Source of the DNA: Bulleidia sp.
Lineage (GTDB): Bacteria > Bacillota_I > Bacilli_A > Erysipelotrichales > Erysipelotrichaceae
NCBI GenBank assembly: GCA_016293365.1
Contig: JAEDEK010000033.1
Span: forward strand, 1-15,921
Direction of reading: 5' to 3'
Length of the DNA stretch: 15,921 bases
This document shows, one piece after another, positions 1 through 6,755 of this stretch. A program made the translations under genes and the position numbers. Under the pieces are notes generated by a model. The model was not told where the DNA came from. It saw only the letters and a list, made by a program, of their open reading frames with translations, and searched no databases. Each line of letters begins with the position of its first letter. Position 1 is the first letter of the stretch.

Positions 1-34
1 AAAGAAAAGATGTGCATCACAAAGTGATCCATCA
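1..34 (-). terminator. Rho-independent terminator after ansA
   Basis: On the minus strand, arms ATCAC and GTGAT (24-28 and 16-20) enclose a 3-base loop. They are extended, past a bulge, by GATG (33-30) and CATC (12-9), and followed by TTTTCTTT (8-1). The outer arm overlaps the TGA stop at 32-34. The stem is short and interrupted, so strength is uncertain. Confidence 0.55.
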
Positions 35-1030
35 TCTTCTGACAATGATCTCATTGACATAATTATGATTGAACATGAAGCGGATCTGTTCAGGATCATC
101 TGTCTGTCCAAGTACCCACATCAGTTTTGTCACACACGCTTCACTGGTCATATCAAAGGCTTCAATGACGCCATGTTCCAATGCCCTTTTCCCTACTTCA
201 TACACGGAAAAGTCACTGCGTTCGTACAGGCACTGGCTGCATACAACGACAGAAATACCATGATCCAGAAGATCCACGATTCTGCCTGTCAGATCTCTGC
301 GGATATAGGAAAGACCACCGATGCCAAATGCCTCAATGACGACGCCTTTGATATCCATATGCATCAGCATATCAAAGATCATCGGATTCATGCCCGGAAT
401 CAGTTTCAGCAGGAATACATCTTCACATAACGTATCAATCAATCTGCATGGTCCATGTAAAGAAGGAAGCAGTTCTTCATGGATCTGCAGGCCAAGACTG
501 TTGACTGTTGCGATATATGGATAGTTGACACTTTCAAAGGCATGAAATCCGGTTGTGCGTACCTTGACAGCACGTGCACCAAGTATGATCTTGCGGTTGA
601 AGGCAACAAATACACCAGGATGAGCTGATGCCGCCATCGCAAGAGCAAGCCGCATGTTTTCCTGCCCATCACTTAATGGATGGGATAAAGGAAGCTGTGA
701 TCCGGTTAATACAACCGGAATGTTCAGATTGGAAAGCATGAAGGAAAGGGCACTTGCGGTATAGGCCATCGTATCCGTGCCATGTGTGATGACAATGCCA
801 TCAAAGTCATTTACTCTTTCAAAGACACATTCTCCAATCAGTTTCCACTCCTCCGGCTGCATGTTACTGGAGTCGATGGTAAATAGATCATGAATGGTAA
901 TGTCATATTGAGATGTCATGTTACCAAGCAGGTGATACAGTGTCTCTCCCTTACTTGATGCATATAGTCCATGTTCTCCTTCGATACTGGCGATGGTACC
1001 GCCTGTAGTTATCCAGCAGATCTTTTTCAT
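32..1030 (-). CDS. ansA: Type I (cytoplasmic) L-asparaginase
   Basis: Hydrolyses L-asparagine to L-aspartate and ammonia, by family presumably in the cytoplasm. The 332-residue length is close to the roughly 338 residues of E. coli AnsA, and no signal peptide is visible, which argues against the secreted type II enzyme. The first signature TTGGTIAS (residues 8-15) holds nucleophile Thr12; DSS at 53-55 is the substrate-binding segment; the second signature THGTDTM (82-88) holds Thr85 and Asp86; Lys156 (in AVKVRT) completes the usual Thr-Asp-Lys set. The ATG at 1030 is preceded by AAAGGG about 9 bases away. A hairpin overlapping the stop codon ends the gene. It lies downstream of the small membrane protein gene, separated by another hairpin, so it is probably its own unit. 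Assignment to the asparaginase family is firm; preference for Asn over Gln is by family. Confidence 0.95.
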   Translation of the reverse strand: MKKICWITTGGTIASIEGEHGLYASSKGETLYHLLGNMTSQYDITIHDLFTIDSSNMQPEEWKLIGECVFERVNDFDGIVITHGTDTMAYTASALSFMLSNLNIPVVLTGSQLPLSHPLSDGQENMRLALAMAASAHPGVFVAFNRKIILGARAVKVRTTGFHAFESVNYPYIATVNSLGLQIHEELLPSLHGPCRLIDTLCEDVFLLKLIPGMNPMIFDMLMHMDIKGVVIEAFGIGGLSYIRRDLTGRIVDLLDHGISVVVCSQCLYERSDFSVYEVGKRALEHGVIEAFDMTSEACVTKLMWVLGQTDDPEQIRFMFNHNYVNEIIVRR

Positions 1031-1040
1031 ATGATGTTTC

Positions 1041-1072
1041 CCTTTATTATTTTATGCACTGTGCAACAGAAA
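1041..1072 (-). promoter_or_regulatory. Possible weak ansA promoter
   Basis: On the minus strand a TTGTTT-like -35 (about 1072-1067) is followed after about 16 bases by TAAAAT, then AATAAAGGG leading to the ATG at 1030. An 11-base palindrome TGCACTGTGCA (1055-1065) sits in the spacer. The -35 is poor and overlaps the preceding terminator tail, so this is tentative. Confidence 0.3.
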
Positions 1073-1097
1073 ACAACCCGGATTCTTTCCAGGTTGT
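1070..1097 (-). terminator. Hairpin terminator after the membrane protein gene
   Basis: Ten-base arms (1073-1082 and 1088-1097, one G-T wobble) around a 5-base loop, with a short T stretch on the minus strand side (1072-1070). It starts 10 bases past the stop codon of the gene at 1107-1637. The T tract is short, so readthrough into ansA is likely. Confidence 0.6.
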
Positions 1098-1106
1098 GAA
1101 AATCTT

Positions 1107-1637
1107 TTACTTCTGCTTTTTCTTCATTCTTGTATATTTTCTGCCAAGGTTGAGTTTGAGGAACTTCATCAGTGTTTCCTGATCTTCTTTGGAGAAGTCC
1201 AGTTCCTTTGTCACATATTCATCCGGCTTCTTTTCATTCTGGGATTCGACGGTGAAGTATACCGCAATGACATTCTTACGCTCTTCAAAGTCATAGGAGC
1301 GGACGATGTTCCATGGATAGAACTTACCTGCAGATAACAGACCTTCTTCACCGACTCCATCACGTACAACCATGTATGCAGTAACCGCAATGATAGTCAT
1401 ACAGATACGCAGATAGTCCCACAGCGTTGTATTCTGGTTTGTAAGCAGGAAAGATACGAAAGACATCACACCGATCGCAAGGAACATGATTCTGACGGTT
1501 GACCACTGCTGGTCCTGAATGATGACCTTGCCCTTCCACTTATTCCAACGGATAAGCATGACAACTGAAAGCACCGCAAAAATGACGGAAATTGCGATGT
1601 TCAGAATCATATTGATATTCGGATCACTGAAATTCAT
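1107..1637 (-). CDS. Small three-helix membrane protein of unknown function (DUF5673-like)
   Basis: I recognise no function. The 176-residue product has three hydrophobic segments, at about residues 10-29, 48-66 and 74-91, followed by a soluble C-terminal domain of about 75 residues (GEEGLLSAGKFYPWN onward, about 97-165) and a basic tail KKKQK. The glycine-rich start of that domain followed by FYPW and a beta-rich run resembles proteins annotated as DUF5673; this is from memory and not searched. The C-terminal domain is probably cytoplasmic, given the positive residues after helix 1 (RWNKWKGK) and the odd number of helices. AAAGGAG lies 9 bases before the ATG. An extended -10 promoter lies upstream in the divergent gap shared with galT. 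Nothing nearby suggests a pathway. Confidence 0.8.
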   Translation of the reverse strand: MNFSDPNINMILNIAISVIFAVLSVVMLIRWNKWKGKVIIQDQQWSTVRIMFLAIGVMSFVSFLLTNQNTTLWDYLRICMTIIAVTAYMVVRDGVGEEGLLSAGKFYPWNIVRSYDFEERKNVIAVYFTVESQNEKKPDEYVTKELDFSKEDQETLMKFLKLNLGRKYTRMKKKQK

Positions 1638-1684
1638 ATATGCATATCTCCTTTATTCTTTTATTATTGAATCACAATGCATGT

Positions 1685-1713
1685 ATTATACCATGATCAT
1701 CACATCATTTTGT
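1685..1713 (-). promoter_or_regulatory. Extended -10 promoter of the membrane protein gene
   Basis: The minus strand reads TGGTATAAT, a perfect TATAAT (1690-1685) with the TGn extension. The -35 position (about 1713-1708) has no good hexamer, as is common for extended -10 promoters. Transcription would start near 1678, giving a leader of about 41 bases with an AAAGGAG site. Confidence 0.6.
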
Positions 1714-1715
1714 GA
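1700..1715. promoter_or_regulatory. Inverted repeat in the galT divergent region
   Basis: TCACA-N6-TGTGA, with weaker symmetry outward (7 of 10 positions match per arm). It covers the -35 region of the minus-strand promoter and lies about 55 bases upstream of galT, so a bound regulator could affect both genes. The regulator is unknown. Confidence 0.35.
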
Positions 1716-1756
1716 CAATTTCAGCAATTATGTTTCCGTTTTACGCTCAGAAAGAT

Positions 1757-1762
1757 TACAAT
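1757..1762 (+). promoter_or_regulatory. Candidate -10 box of a leaderless galT transcript
   Basis: TACAAT ends 7 bases before the galT ATG, which would place the transcription start at or next to the A of ATG. No Shine-Dalgarno sequence is present upstream and no alternative in-frame ATG, GTG or TTG exists between the upstream stop (1713-1715) and 1770. The -35 region (about 1733-1739) matches the consensus poorly. Confidence 0.4.
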
Positions 1763-1769
1763 AAAACCC

Positions 1770-3278
1770 ATGGAAAGAAAAAATGAATTACTGATCTGTC
1801 AGCTGATCCAGTACGGGATCGATCATCAGCTGATTGAACAGGCAGATGCCTTCTGGTGTGCCAACCGGATTGCCGATCTGCTTCTCATCACACTTTCACC
1901 GGATTTCAGCTGTCAAAGGCAGCCGTATGAAAGTCTGTATGCTATCCTGGATCAGCTGATCGAAACCGGAATCCGTCATGGTGTCATAACAGATTCTGCC
2001 ATTGACCGGGATATCCTGGATACAAAACTGACAGGAATTCTGACCCCTGCCCCATCTTTGGTCAATAGATCTTTTCATTCCTGTTATGCAGACAGCCCGA
2101 AGAAGGCAACCGACTGGTTTTACAAGCTGCAGAAGGATGTCAACTATATCCGTGCCGACAGGATTGAAAAAGACAGAAAATGGCTGTATGAAGGTCAATA
2201 CGGCACTCTTGAAATCACCATCAACCTGTCCAAACCGGAACTGGATCCAAAATCCATCGCCGCAATGAAACGGACAGGAAACGTAAACTACCCATATGAT
2301 CTGTTATGTAATCAGAATGTCGGCTTTGCCGGTAATGCAGGGCATCCTTCCAGAATGAATCTGCGACAGGTCCCTTTGACACTGCAGGATGAACCATGGC
2401 TGCTGCAGTACAGTCCATATGCTTATTTCGATCAGCACTGCATCGTATTGACAGAAGAAAAAAGACCGATGCGGATCGACCGGCATGCCTTTGCATGTCT
2501 CTTGGATTTTGTGGATGCCTTCCCTCACTACTTCATCGGTTCCAATTCCGACCTGCCGATTTCCGGTGGATCGATCCTTGGACATGAACATTTTCAGGCT
2601 GGTGCACATGTGTTTGCGATGAACCAGGCCCCTGTCAGACACACCATCCGTTTTGAAGGATATCCGGATATTGAGGCAGGTATTGTTGAATGGCCGATGT
2701 CTGTCATACGCCTGAGTGGCTCAGACAAAGAAGAAATGATTCATCTTGCAACGCATATTCTGAACAGCTGGCAATGTTACAGTGATCCTGAAAACATGAT
2801 CTTTGATCATCTGAATCAACAGCTGAAAAGTACCATCACACCGATTGTACATCGATACCAGGATCAGTATGTCATGGATCTTGTTCTGCGCAACAACCTG
2901 ACAACCGATGCGTATCCACTTGGATACTTCCACCCTCATCCAAAGCTCCATCACATCAAAAAGGAAAATATCGGTCTGATCGAAGTCATGGGACTTGCGA
3001 TCCTTCCAGGAAGACTTCAGAAGGAAATGGAAGCTGTCAAAGATGCAGTCATTCATAAAAAAGACCTGAATGAAAATCCACTGACAGCACCACATGCAGC
3101 GTGGGTCCATCAGTGGAGACAGGAATACAATGAGATCCAGGAAGATCATATCGATGCAATCATCCAGAAGGAAATCGGAAAGGTATTCGAACAGGTTCTT
3201 GTCGACTGCGGCATCTTCCGATCATTACCTGCCTGGGAAAGATTCCTCTGTTACTGTCATGCAGCACTGGAACCGTAA
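1770..3278 (+). CDS. galT: Class II UDP-glucose--hexose-1-phosphate uridylyltransferase
   Basis: Leloir-pathway enzyme that exchanges UMP between UDP-glucose and galactose 1-phosphate, giving glucose 1-phosphate and UDP-galactose. The 502-residue length fits the long Bacillota-type GalT, not the roughly 350-residue enzyme of E. coli. The family's HxH active site appears as GHEHFQ at residues 271-276; His274 corresponds to the uridylylated histidine by analogy with HPHxQ of class I. A second conserved block, FHPHPKLHH followed by IGLIEVMGLAILPGRL, lies at about 386-415. The N-terminus (ELLICQLIQYGI) resembles that of B. subtilis GalT, supporting the ATG at 1770 although no ribosome binding site precedes it. 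No galK or galE is adjacent. A terminator hairpin is built over its stop codon. Confidence 0.95.
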   Translation: MERKNELLICQLIQYGIDHQLIEQADAFWCANRIADLLLITLSPDFSCQRQPYESLYAILDQLIETGIRHGVITDSAIDRDILDTKLTGILTPAPSLVNRSFHSCYADSPKKATDWFYKLQKDVNYIRADRIEKDRKWLYEGQYGTLEITINLSKPELDPKSIAAMKRTGNVNYPYDLLCNQNVGFAGNAGHPSRMNLRQVPLTLQDEPWLLQYSPYAYFDQHCIVLTEEKRPMRIDRHAFACLLDFVDAFPHYFIGSNSDLPISGGSILGHEHFQAGAHVFAMNQAPVRHTIRFEGYPDIEAGIVEWPMSVIRLSGSDKEEMIHLATHILNSWQCYSDPENMIFDHLNQQLKSTITPIVHRYQDQYVMDLVLRNNLTTDAYPLGYFHPHPKLHHIKKENIGLIEVMGLAILPGRLQKEMEAVKDAVIHKKDLNENPLTAPHAAWVHQWRQEYNEIQEDHIDAIIQKEIGKVFEQVLVDCGIFRSLPAWERFLCYCHAALEP

Positions 3279-3290
3279 GGTTCCTTTTTT
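3269..3290 (+). terminator. Rho-independent terminator over the galT stop codon
   Basis: GGAACC (3269-3274) and GGTTCC (3279-3284) enclose the 4-base loop GTAA, followed by six T. The TAA stop of galT (3276-3278) lies in the loop. On the opposite strand the hairpin has no T tract, so it should not stop transcription arriving from the convergent hydrolase gene. Confidence 0.85.
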
Positions 3291-4086
3291 ATTGATTCAG
3301 CATGGAAACAAGCTCTGCTTCGATATATGGTGTCCACCATAACAGATATCCTGCTTTGGTTGGATGAATCGGATCAGCCATATACAGTTTTTTCTGTGAA
3401 TCTGTAATGGTGTTGAATGCTGCATCATTCCACAGATCAATCACACCGATCTTCCATTTCTTCTGTATCTGCAATAACAGACTTACCATGTTCTGATAGC
3501 TGGTGCTGTCATACACTGGATTTGTATAGAATACAACCGGACAGTTCCATGTTGAGGATGCATAGGCAATGATATATTCAATCGCACCGGCAACCGTGGA
3601 TGTATCAAAGTCTGATAACTGTCTGGAGTCACTGACTTCACCCAATGGCAGATTCTTTGTTGCATCATTTGTCGACAACTGACAGACAAACAGATCTGCA
3701 TGTACAGATGCATCAATTGTCTTCATTCTGGAAATATAGGACGATGAACCAAGATCCACTAATGTTGTGCCGGATACTGCTTCCTTGACCATCGTACACC
3801 CATGTCTTGCGCATAGATCTTCCACAAAGGAAACACCACAGGATGCTGCTCCATAGGTTACCGAACTGCCAAGGAAAATCACATTCTTTCCACGCAGTGG
3901 ACTGTTGTCATACACACCTGCCTCAGATGCATCATACCTGCTCTGATTGCCTTTCAGAAATGGAATTCTTTTACGGATCAGTTTGCGGAATGGTCCTTTA
4001 CCATACAGAAAACCGGCTCCTAATGGAATCATTGCAGTGACTGCTGCGGTTGTCAAAGCAGCACCTATCATTGTTTTTTTCTTCAT
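3289..4086 (-). CDS. Membrane-anchored SGNH/GDSL-type hydrolase
   Basis: A 265-residue esterase-fold protein with all four SGNH blocks: nucleophile Ser75 in FLGSSVTYG (GSS in place of the usual GDS), Gly106 in the SGTTL segment, Asn140 in QLSTND, and Asp238 with His241 in DPIHPTKAGY. Residues 6-28 are hydrophobic after a KKK start, forming a signal anchor, and a basic stretch (RKLIRKR) follows, so the catalytic domain is probably outside the cell. The substrate cannot be told from sequence; the family includes lipases, acyl esterases and enzymes that trim acetyl groups from carbohydrate. The ribosome binding site is AGAGAGG about 5 bases before the ATG. It lies directly after the clpB terminator with no clear promoter of its own, and its stop is 10 bases from the galT stop, tail to tail. 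Confidence 0.85.
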   Translation of the reverse strand: MKKKTMIGAALTTAAVTAMIPLGAGFLYGKGPFRKLIRKRIPFLKGNQSRYDASEAGVYDNSPLRGKNVIFLGSSVTYGAASCGVSFVEDLCARHGCTMVKEAVSGTTLVDLGSSSYISRMKTIDASVHADLFVCQLSTNDATKNLPLGEVSDSRQLSDFDTSTVAGAIEYIIAYASSTWNCPVVFYTNPVYDSTSYQNMVSLLLQIQKKWKIGVIDLWNDAAFNTITDSQKKLYMADPIHPTKAGYLLWWTPYIEAELVSMLNQ

Positions 4087-4106
4087 AACGACCTCTCTTA
4101 TGTGTA

Positions 4107-4124
4107 TTTTACAGTTCTGTAAAA
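4107..4124. repeat. Perfect 18-base dyad before the hydrolase gene
   Basis: TTTTACAG-TT-CTGTAAAA, a fully matched inverted repeat with a 2-base centre. It lies 21-38 bases upstream of the hydrolase ATG and touches the T tract of the clpB terminator. It could be an operator or an accessory hairpin; no regulator is evident. Confidence 0.55.
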
Positions 4125-4157
4125 GAAAAAACCAGCCGGAAGTGAATCTGACTGGTT
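4121..4157 (-). terminator. Rho-independent terminator ending the heat-shock operon
   Basis: Minus-strand stem formed by 4157-4150 (AACCAGTC) and 4137-4130 (GGCTGGTT), 8 pairs with one G-T wobble, followed by TTTTTTCTTTT. It begins 8 bases after the clpB stop, the right place to end the hrcA-clpB transcript. Confidence 0.85.
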
Positions 4158-4164
4158 CTATATC

Positions 4165-6720
4165 CTATCGGATTGTAATACGGTAACCATCTTCGTCGGC
4201 ATCGACATAAATGGTCTTACCTGCAACACTGTCACTGGCAAGAATTGCTCTGGCAACAGCAGTTTCTATTTCACGCTGAATGTGACGACGCATTGGACGT
4301 GCACCAAACTGTGGATCCACGCCAAACTGCAGAATTCTGTCTTTGGCACGATCTGTGACTTCCAGTTCTGCATCCTTGTCTTTTTCGATTCTTTCCGCAA
4401 GCAGGCGGATGAACTTGTCGGCAACCTGACGCTGTACATCCAGATCCAGTGCATTAAAGACAATGATTTCATCAATTCGGTTAATCAGTTCAGGACGGAA
4501 GAAACTGTGTACTGCATCCATATAATGCGCACTTCTTTCCTTCTGGTCTGCTTCAAATGCATATTCAGAACCAAGGTTGGAAGTCATGATCAGAATCGTA
4601 TTTCTGAAATCGACCGTTACCCCCTTGGAGTCGGTGATTCTACCATCATCGAGAATCTGAAGCAGGATATTGAATACATCCGGATGTGCCTTTTCGATTT
4701 CATCCAGCAGAACAATGGAATACGGATTTCTGCGGACGGCTTCCGTCAGCTGTCCACCCTCTTCATATCCGACATATCCTGGAGGAGCACCGATGAGTCT
4801 GGACACACTGAATTTCTCCATGTATTCTGACATATCAATCCGCACAATACGGGACTCATCATCGAATAACTGTTCGGCAAGTGCCTTGGCAACTTCCGTC
4901 TTACCAACACCGGTCGGACCAAGGAACAGGAAGGAACCAAGAGGTCTGTTTTCATCCTGAATACCTGCCTTGGAACGCATGATTGCATCAGATACAAGAT
5001 TCAATGCTTCATCCTGACCCATGACACGATGTGCCAGAGCTTCATGCAGATGCAGAATCTTTTCCTTTTCAGTGGACTGAAGTCTGCTGACTTCAATATG
5101 TGTCCATCTCGATACGATCTTTGCGATAGCATCTTCATCTACTGTCTGTTTCAGCATTGCCCCTTCTTTCGGGTCATTGCCTCTTCTGATCAGTTGTTCC
5201 AGTTTTGGAATCGTGTTGTACTGCAGTTCACCGGCTTTTTCATAGTCAGCTCTGTTCTGTGCTTCAATCAGATCTCTTCTTGCCTGATCCAGTTTTTCCT
5301 GGGCCTGAGCAATCTGATTCAGCTCCTGCTTTTCGCTGTTCCACCTGTTCATGCCTGCTTCAAACTTCTCACTCAGGTCTGCCAGTTCCTTTTCAATTTC
5401 CGCTTTTCTGGCCATTGCCTTATCATCGGTTTCCTTTTTCATGGAAGCCTGTTCCATTTTGAGTGTACGGATCTTACGGTCCATCGTATACAGTTCCGGT
5501 GGCATGGAATCCAGAGCCACTCTTGTTGCGGAGCATGCTTCATCGACAAGGTCGATTGCCTTATCCGGAAGGAAACGGTCGGAAATATAACGGTCGGACA
5601 GTCTTGCGGCGGATACAAGTGCTTCATCGAGGATTGTAACGTGATGATAGTTTTCAAAACGTTCCTTCAGACCTCTTAAAATCGCAATGGTATCATCGAC
5701 AGTCGGTTCATTGACCATCACCTTCTGGAATCTTCTTTCCAGGGCTCTGTCTTTTTCGATGTACTGTCTGTATTCGTTGAATGTGGTTGCCCCGATACAT
5801 TTGAGTTCACCTCTTGCCAGCATCGGCTTCAGAAGATTTGCTGCATCCATGGAACCTTCCGTCTTGCCGGCACCGACCAGATTGTGAATCTCATCGATAA
5901 ACAGAATGATTTCTCCATTGGCTTTTTTCACCTGATTGAGAACACCCTTGAGTCGTTCCTCAAATTCACCTCTGTATTTGGCTCCGGCAATCAAAGCACC
6001 CATATCCAGTTCTATCAGTTTTTTACTGGCAAGTCCGGATGGTACATCTCCTTTGAAGATACGCCATGCGATACCTTCCGCGATCGCTGTCTTACCGACA
6101 CCCGGCTCGCCAATCAGAACCGGGTTGTTTTTCGTTTTACGTGAGAGGATTTCAATGACACGACGGATCTCATCATCTCTGCCGATGACAGGATCAATCT
6201 TACCGTCTTTGACATCCTGTACCAGATCATGCCCGTATTTCTTCAAGGCATCAAGCTGGCTTTCATTGTTTCTGTCTTCCATCTTCATACCTCCTCTTCT
6301 GTCGTTTTCTGCTTCCAGTACCTGTCGCAATGTAAAGCCGAAGTCCTTCATCAGCTTTGTCACGACAGGATCATCTGTCTGCAGCAGACCGATCAGAAGT
6401 GCGGCACAGCTCATATATGTGTCGCCGATTTTTTTCATATAGTCCATGGCTTTCTGATAGCCCATGGAAGCATAGCGTGAAAGATTCAGCTGGTCAGTTC
6501 CTGTCACTGTTGGAAGTGACTGCAGTGTATTTTTCATCTGCTGATAAACTGCCTGTTTATCCACATGAATTCTTTCAAAGATACCATCGAGTATATCATC
6601 TTCGCACATTGCGGAAATGATATGGGCTGAGGTAACTTCGCTATGATGGTTTTCCTGTGCAACTGTAATTGCACGCTGCAGGATTTCCTGCAGTTTTTCT
6701 GTAAGAATGTCAGGATTCAT
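4165..6720 (-). CDS. clpB: ATP-dependent disaggregase ClpB (Hsp100)
   Basis: Hexameric AAA+ chaperone that pulls polypeptides out of aggregates and hands them to DnaK/DnaJ/GrpE. The 851-residue length is typical. Visible parts in order: N-domain with two Clp_N repeats (1-145); AAA domain 1 with Walker A GEPGVGKT (204-211), pore loop KYRG (248-251), Walker B ILFIDE (272-277) and arginine fingers R329-R330; coiled-coil middle domain (about 405-525), which marks ClpB rather than ClpC or ClpA; AAA domain 2 with Walker A GPTGVGKT (601-608), pore loop GYVG (648-651), Walker B VLLDE (670-674), sensor Asn715, Arg748 and sensor 2 GAR (806-808). AAAGGAGGG lies 7-8 bases before the ATG. It follows dnaJ by 35 bases with no promoter or terminator, so it belongs to the hrcA operon. 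An internal start makes a short form likely. Confidence 0.97.
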   Translation of the reverse strand: MNPDILTEKLQEILQRAITVAQENHHSEVTSAHIISAMCEDDILDGIFERIHVDKQAVYQQMKNTLQSLPTVTGTDQLNLSRYASMGYQKAMDYMKKIGDTYMSCAALLIGLLQTDDPVVTKLMKDFGFTLRQVLEAENDRRGGMKMEDRNNESQLDALKKYGHDLVQDVKDGKIDPVIGRDDEIRRVIEILSRKTKNNPVLIGEPGVGKTAIAEGIAWRIFKGDVPSGLASKKLIELDMGALIAGAKYRGEFEERLKGVLNQVKKANGEIILFIDEIHNLVGAGKTEGSMDAANLLKPMLARGELKCIGATTFNEYRQYIEKDRALERRFQKVMVNEPTVDDTIAILRGLKERFENYHHVTILDEALVSAARLSDRYISDRFLPDKAIDLVDEACSATRVALDSMPPELYTMDRKIRTLKMEQASMKKETDDKAMARKAEIEKELADLSEKFEAGMNRWNSEKQELNQIAQAQEKLDQARRDLIEAQNRADYEKAGELQYNTIPKLEQLIRRGNDPKEGAMLKQTVDEDAIAKIVSRWTHIEVSRLQSTEKEKILHLHEALAHRVMGQDEALNLVSDAIMRSKAGIQDENRPLGSFLFLGPTGVGKTEVAKALAEQLFDDESRIVRIDMSEYMEKFSVSRLIGAPPGYVGYEEGGQLTEAVRRNPYSIVLLDEIEKAHPDVFNILLQILDDGRITDSKGVTVDFRNTILIMTSNLGSEYAFEADQKERSAHYMDAVHSFFRPELINRIDEIIVFNALDLDVQRQVADKFIRLLAERIEKDKDAELEVTDRAKDRILQFGVDPQFGARPMRRHIQREIETAVARAILASDSVAGKTIYVDADEDGYRITIR
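6280..6297 (-). promoter_or_regulatory. Internal ribosome binding site and start in clpB
   Basis: Within the N-domain/AAA-1 linker the minus strand reads AGAGGAGG (6297-6290), then 7 bases, then ATG (6282-6280) encoding Met147. Initiation here would give a 705-residue ClpB without the N-domain, comparable to E. coli ClpB-79/80, which starts at codon 149. A second ATG (Met145, 6288) lies too close to the site to use it. Confidence 0.75.
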
Positions 6721-6755
6721 GAATCATCCCTCCTTTCATACCGAAGATCTGATAT

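Noticed and set aside
1700..1715. CRP-type site
   Set aside because: The half sites are in the reverse order (TCACA-N6-TGTGA, not TGTGA-N6-TCACA), and CRP control is not expected in this kind of organism.
4282..4830. 182-codon plus-strand open frame inside clpB
   Set aside because: Antisense shadow of the conserved AAA-2 coding sequence; no recognisable protein.
5029..5679. 216-codon open frame on the plus strand inside clpB
   Set aside because: It is antisense to the ClpB middle region, rich in Cys/Phe/Ser as expected from reversed codons, and has no promoter or ribosome binding site pattern. The clpB frame is certain.
5936..6442. 168-codon plus-strand open frame inside clpB
   Set aside because: Ser/Pro/Ile-biased shadow of AAA-1; low-complexity composition typical of reverse frames.
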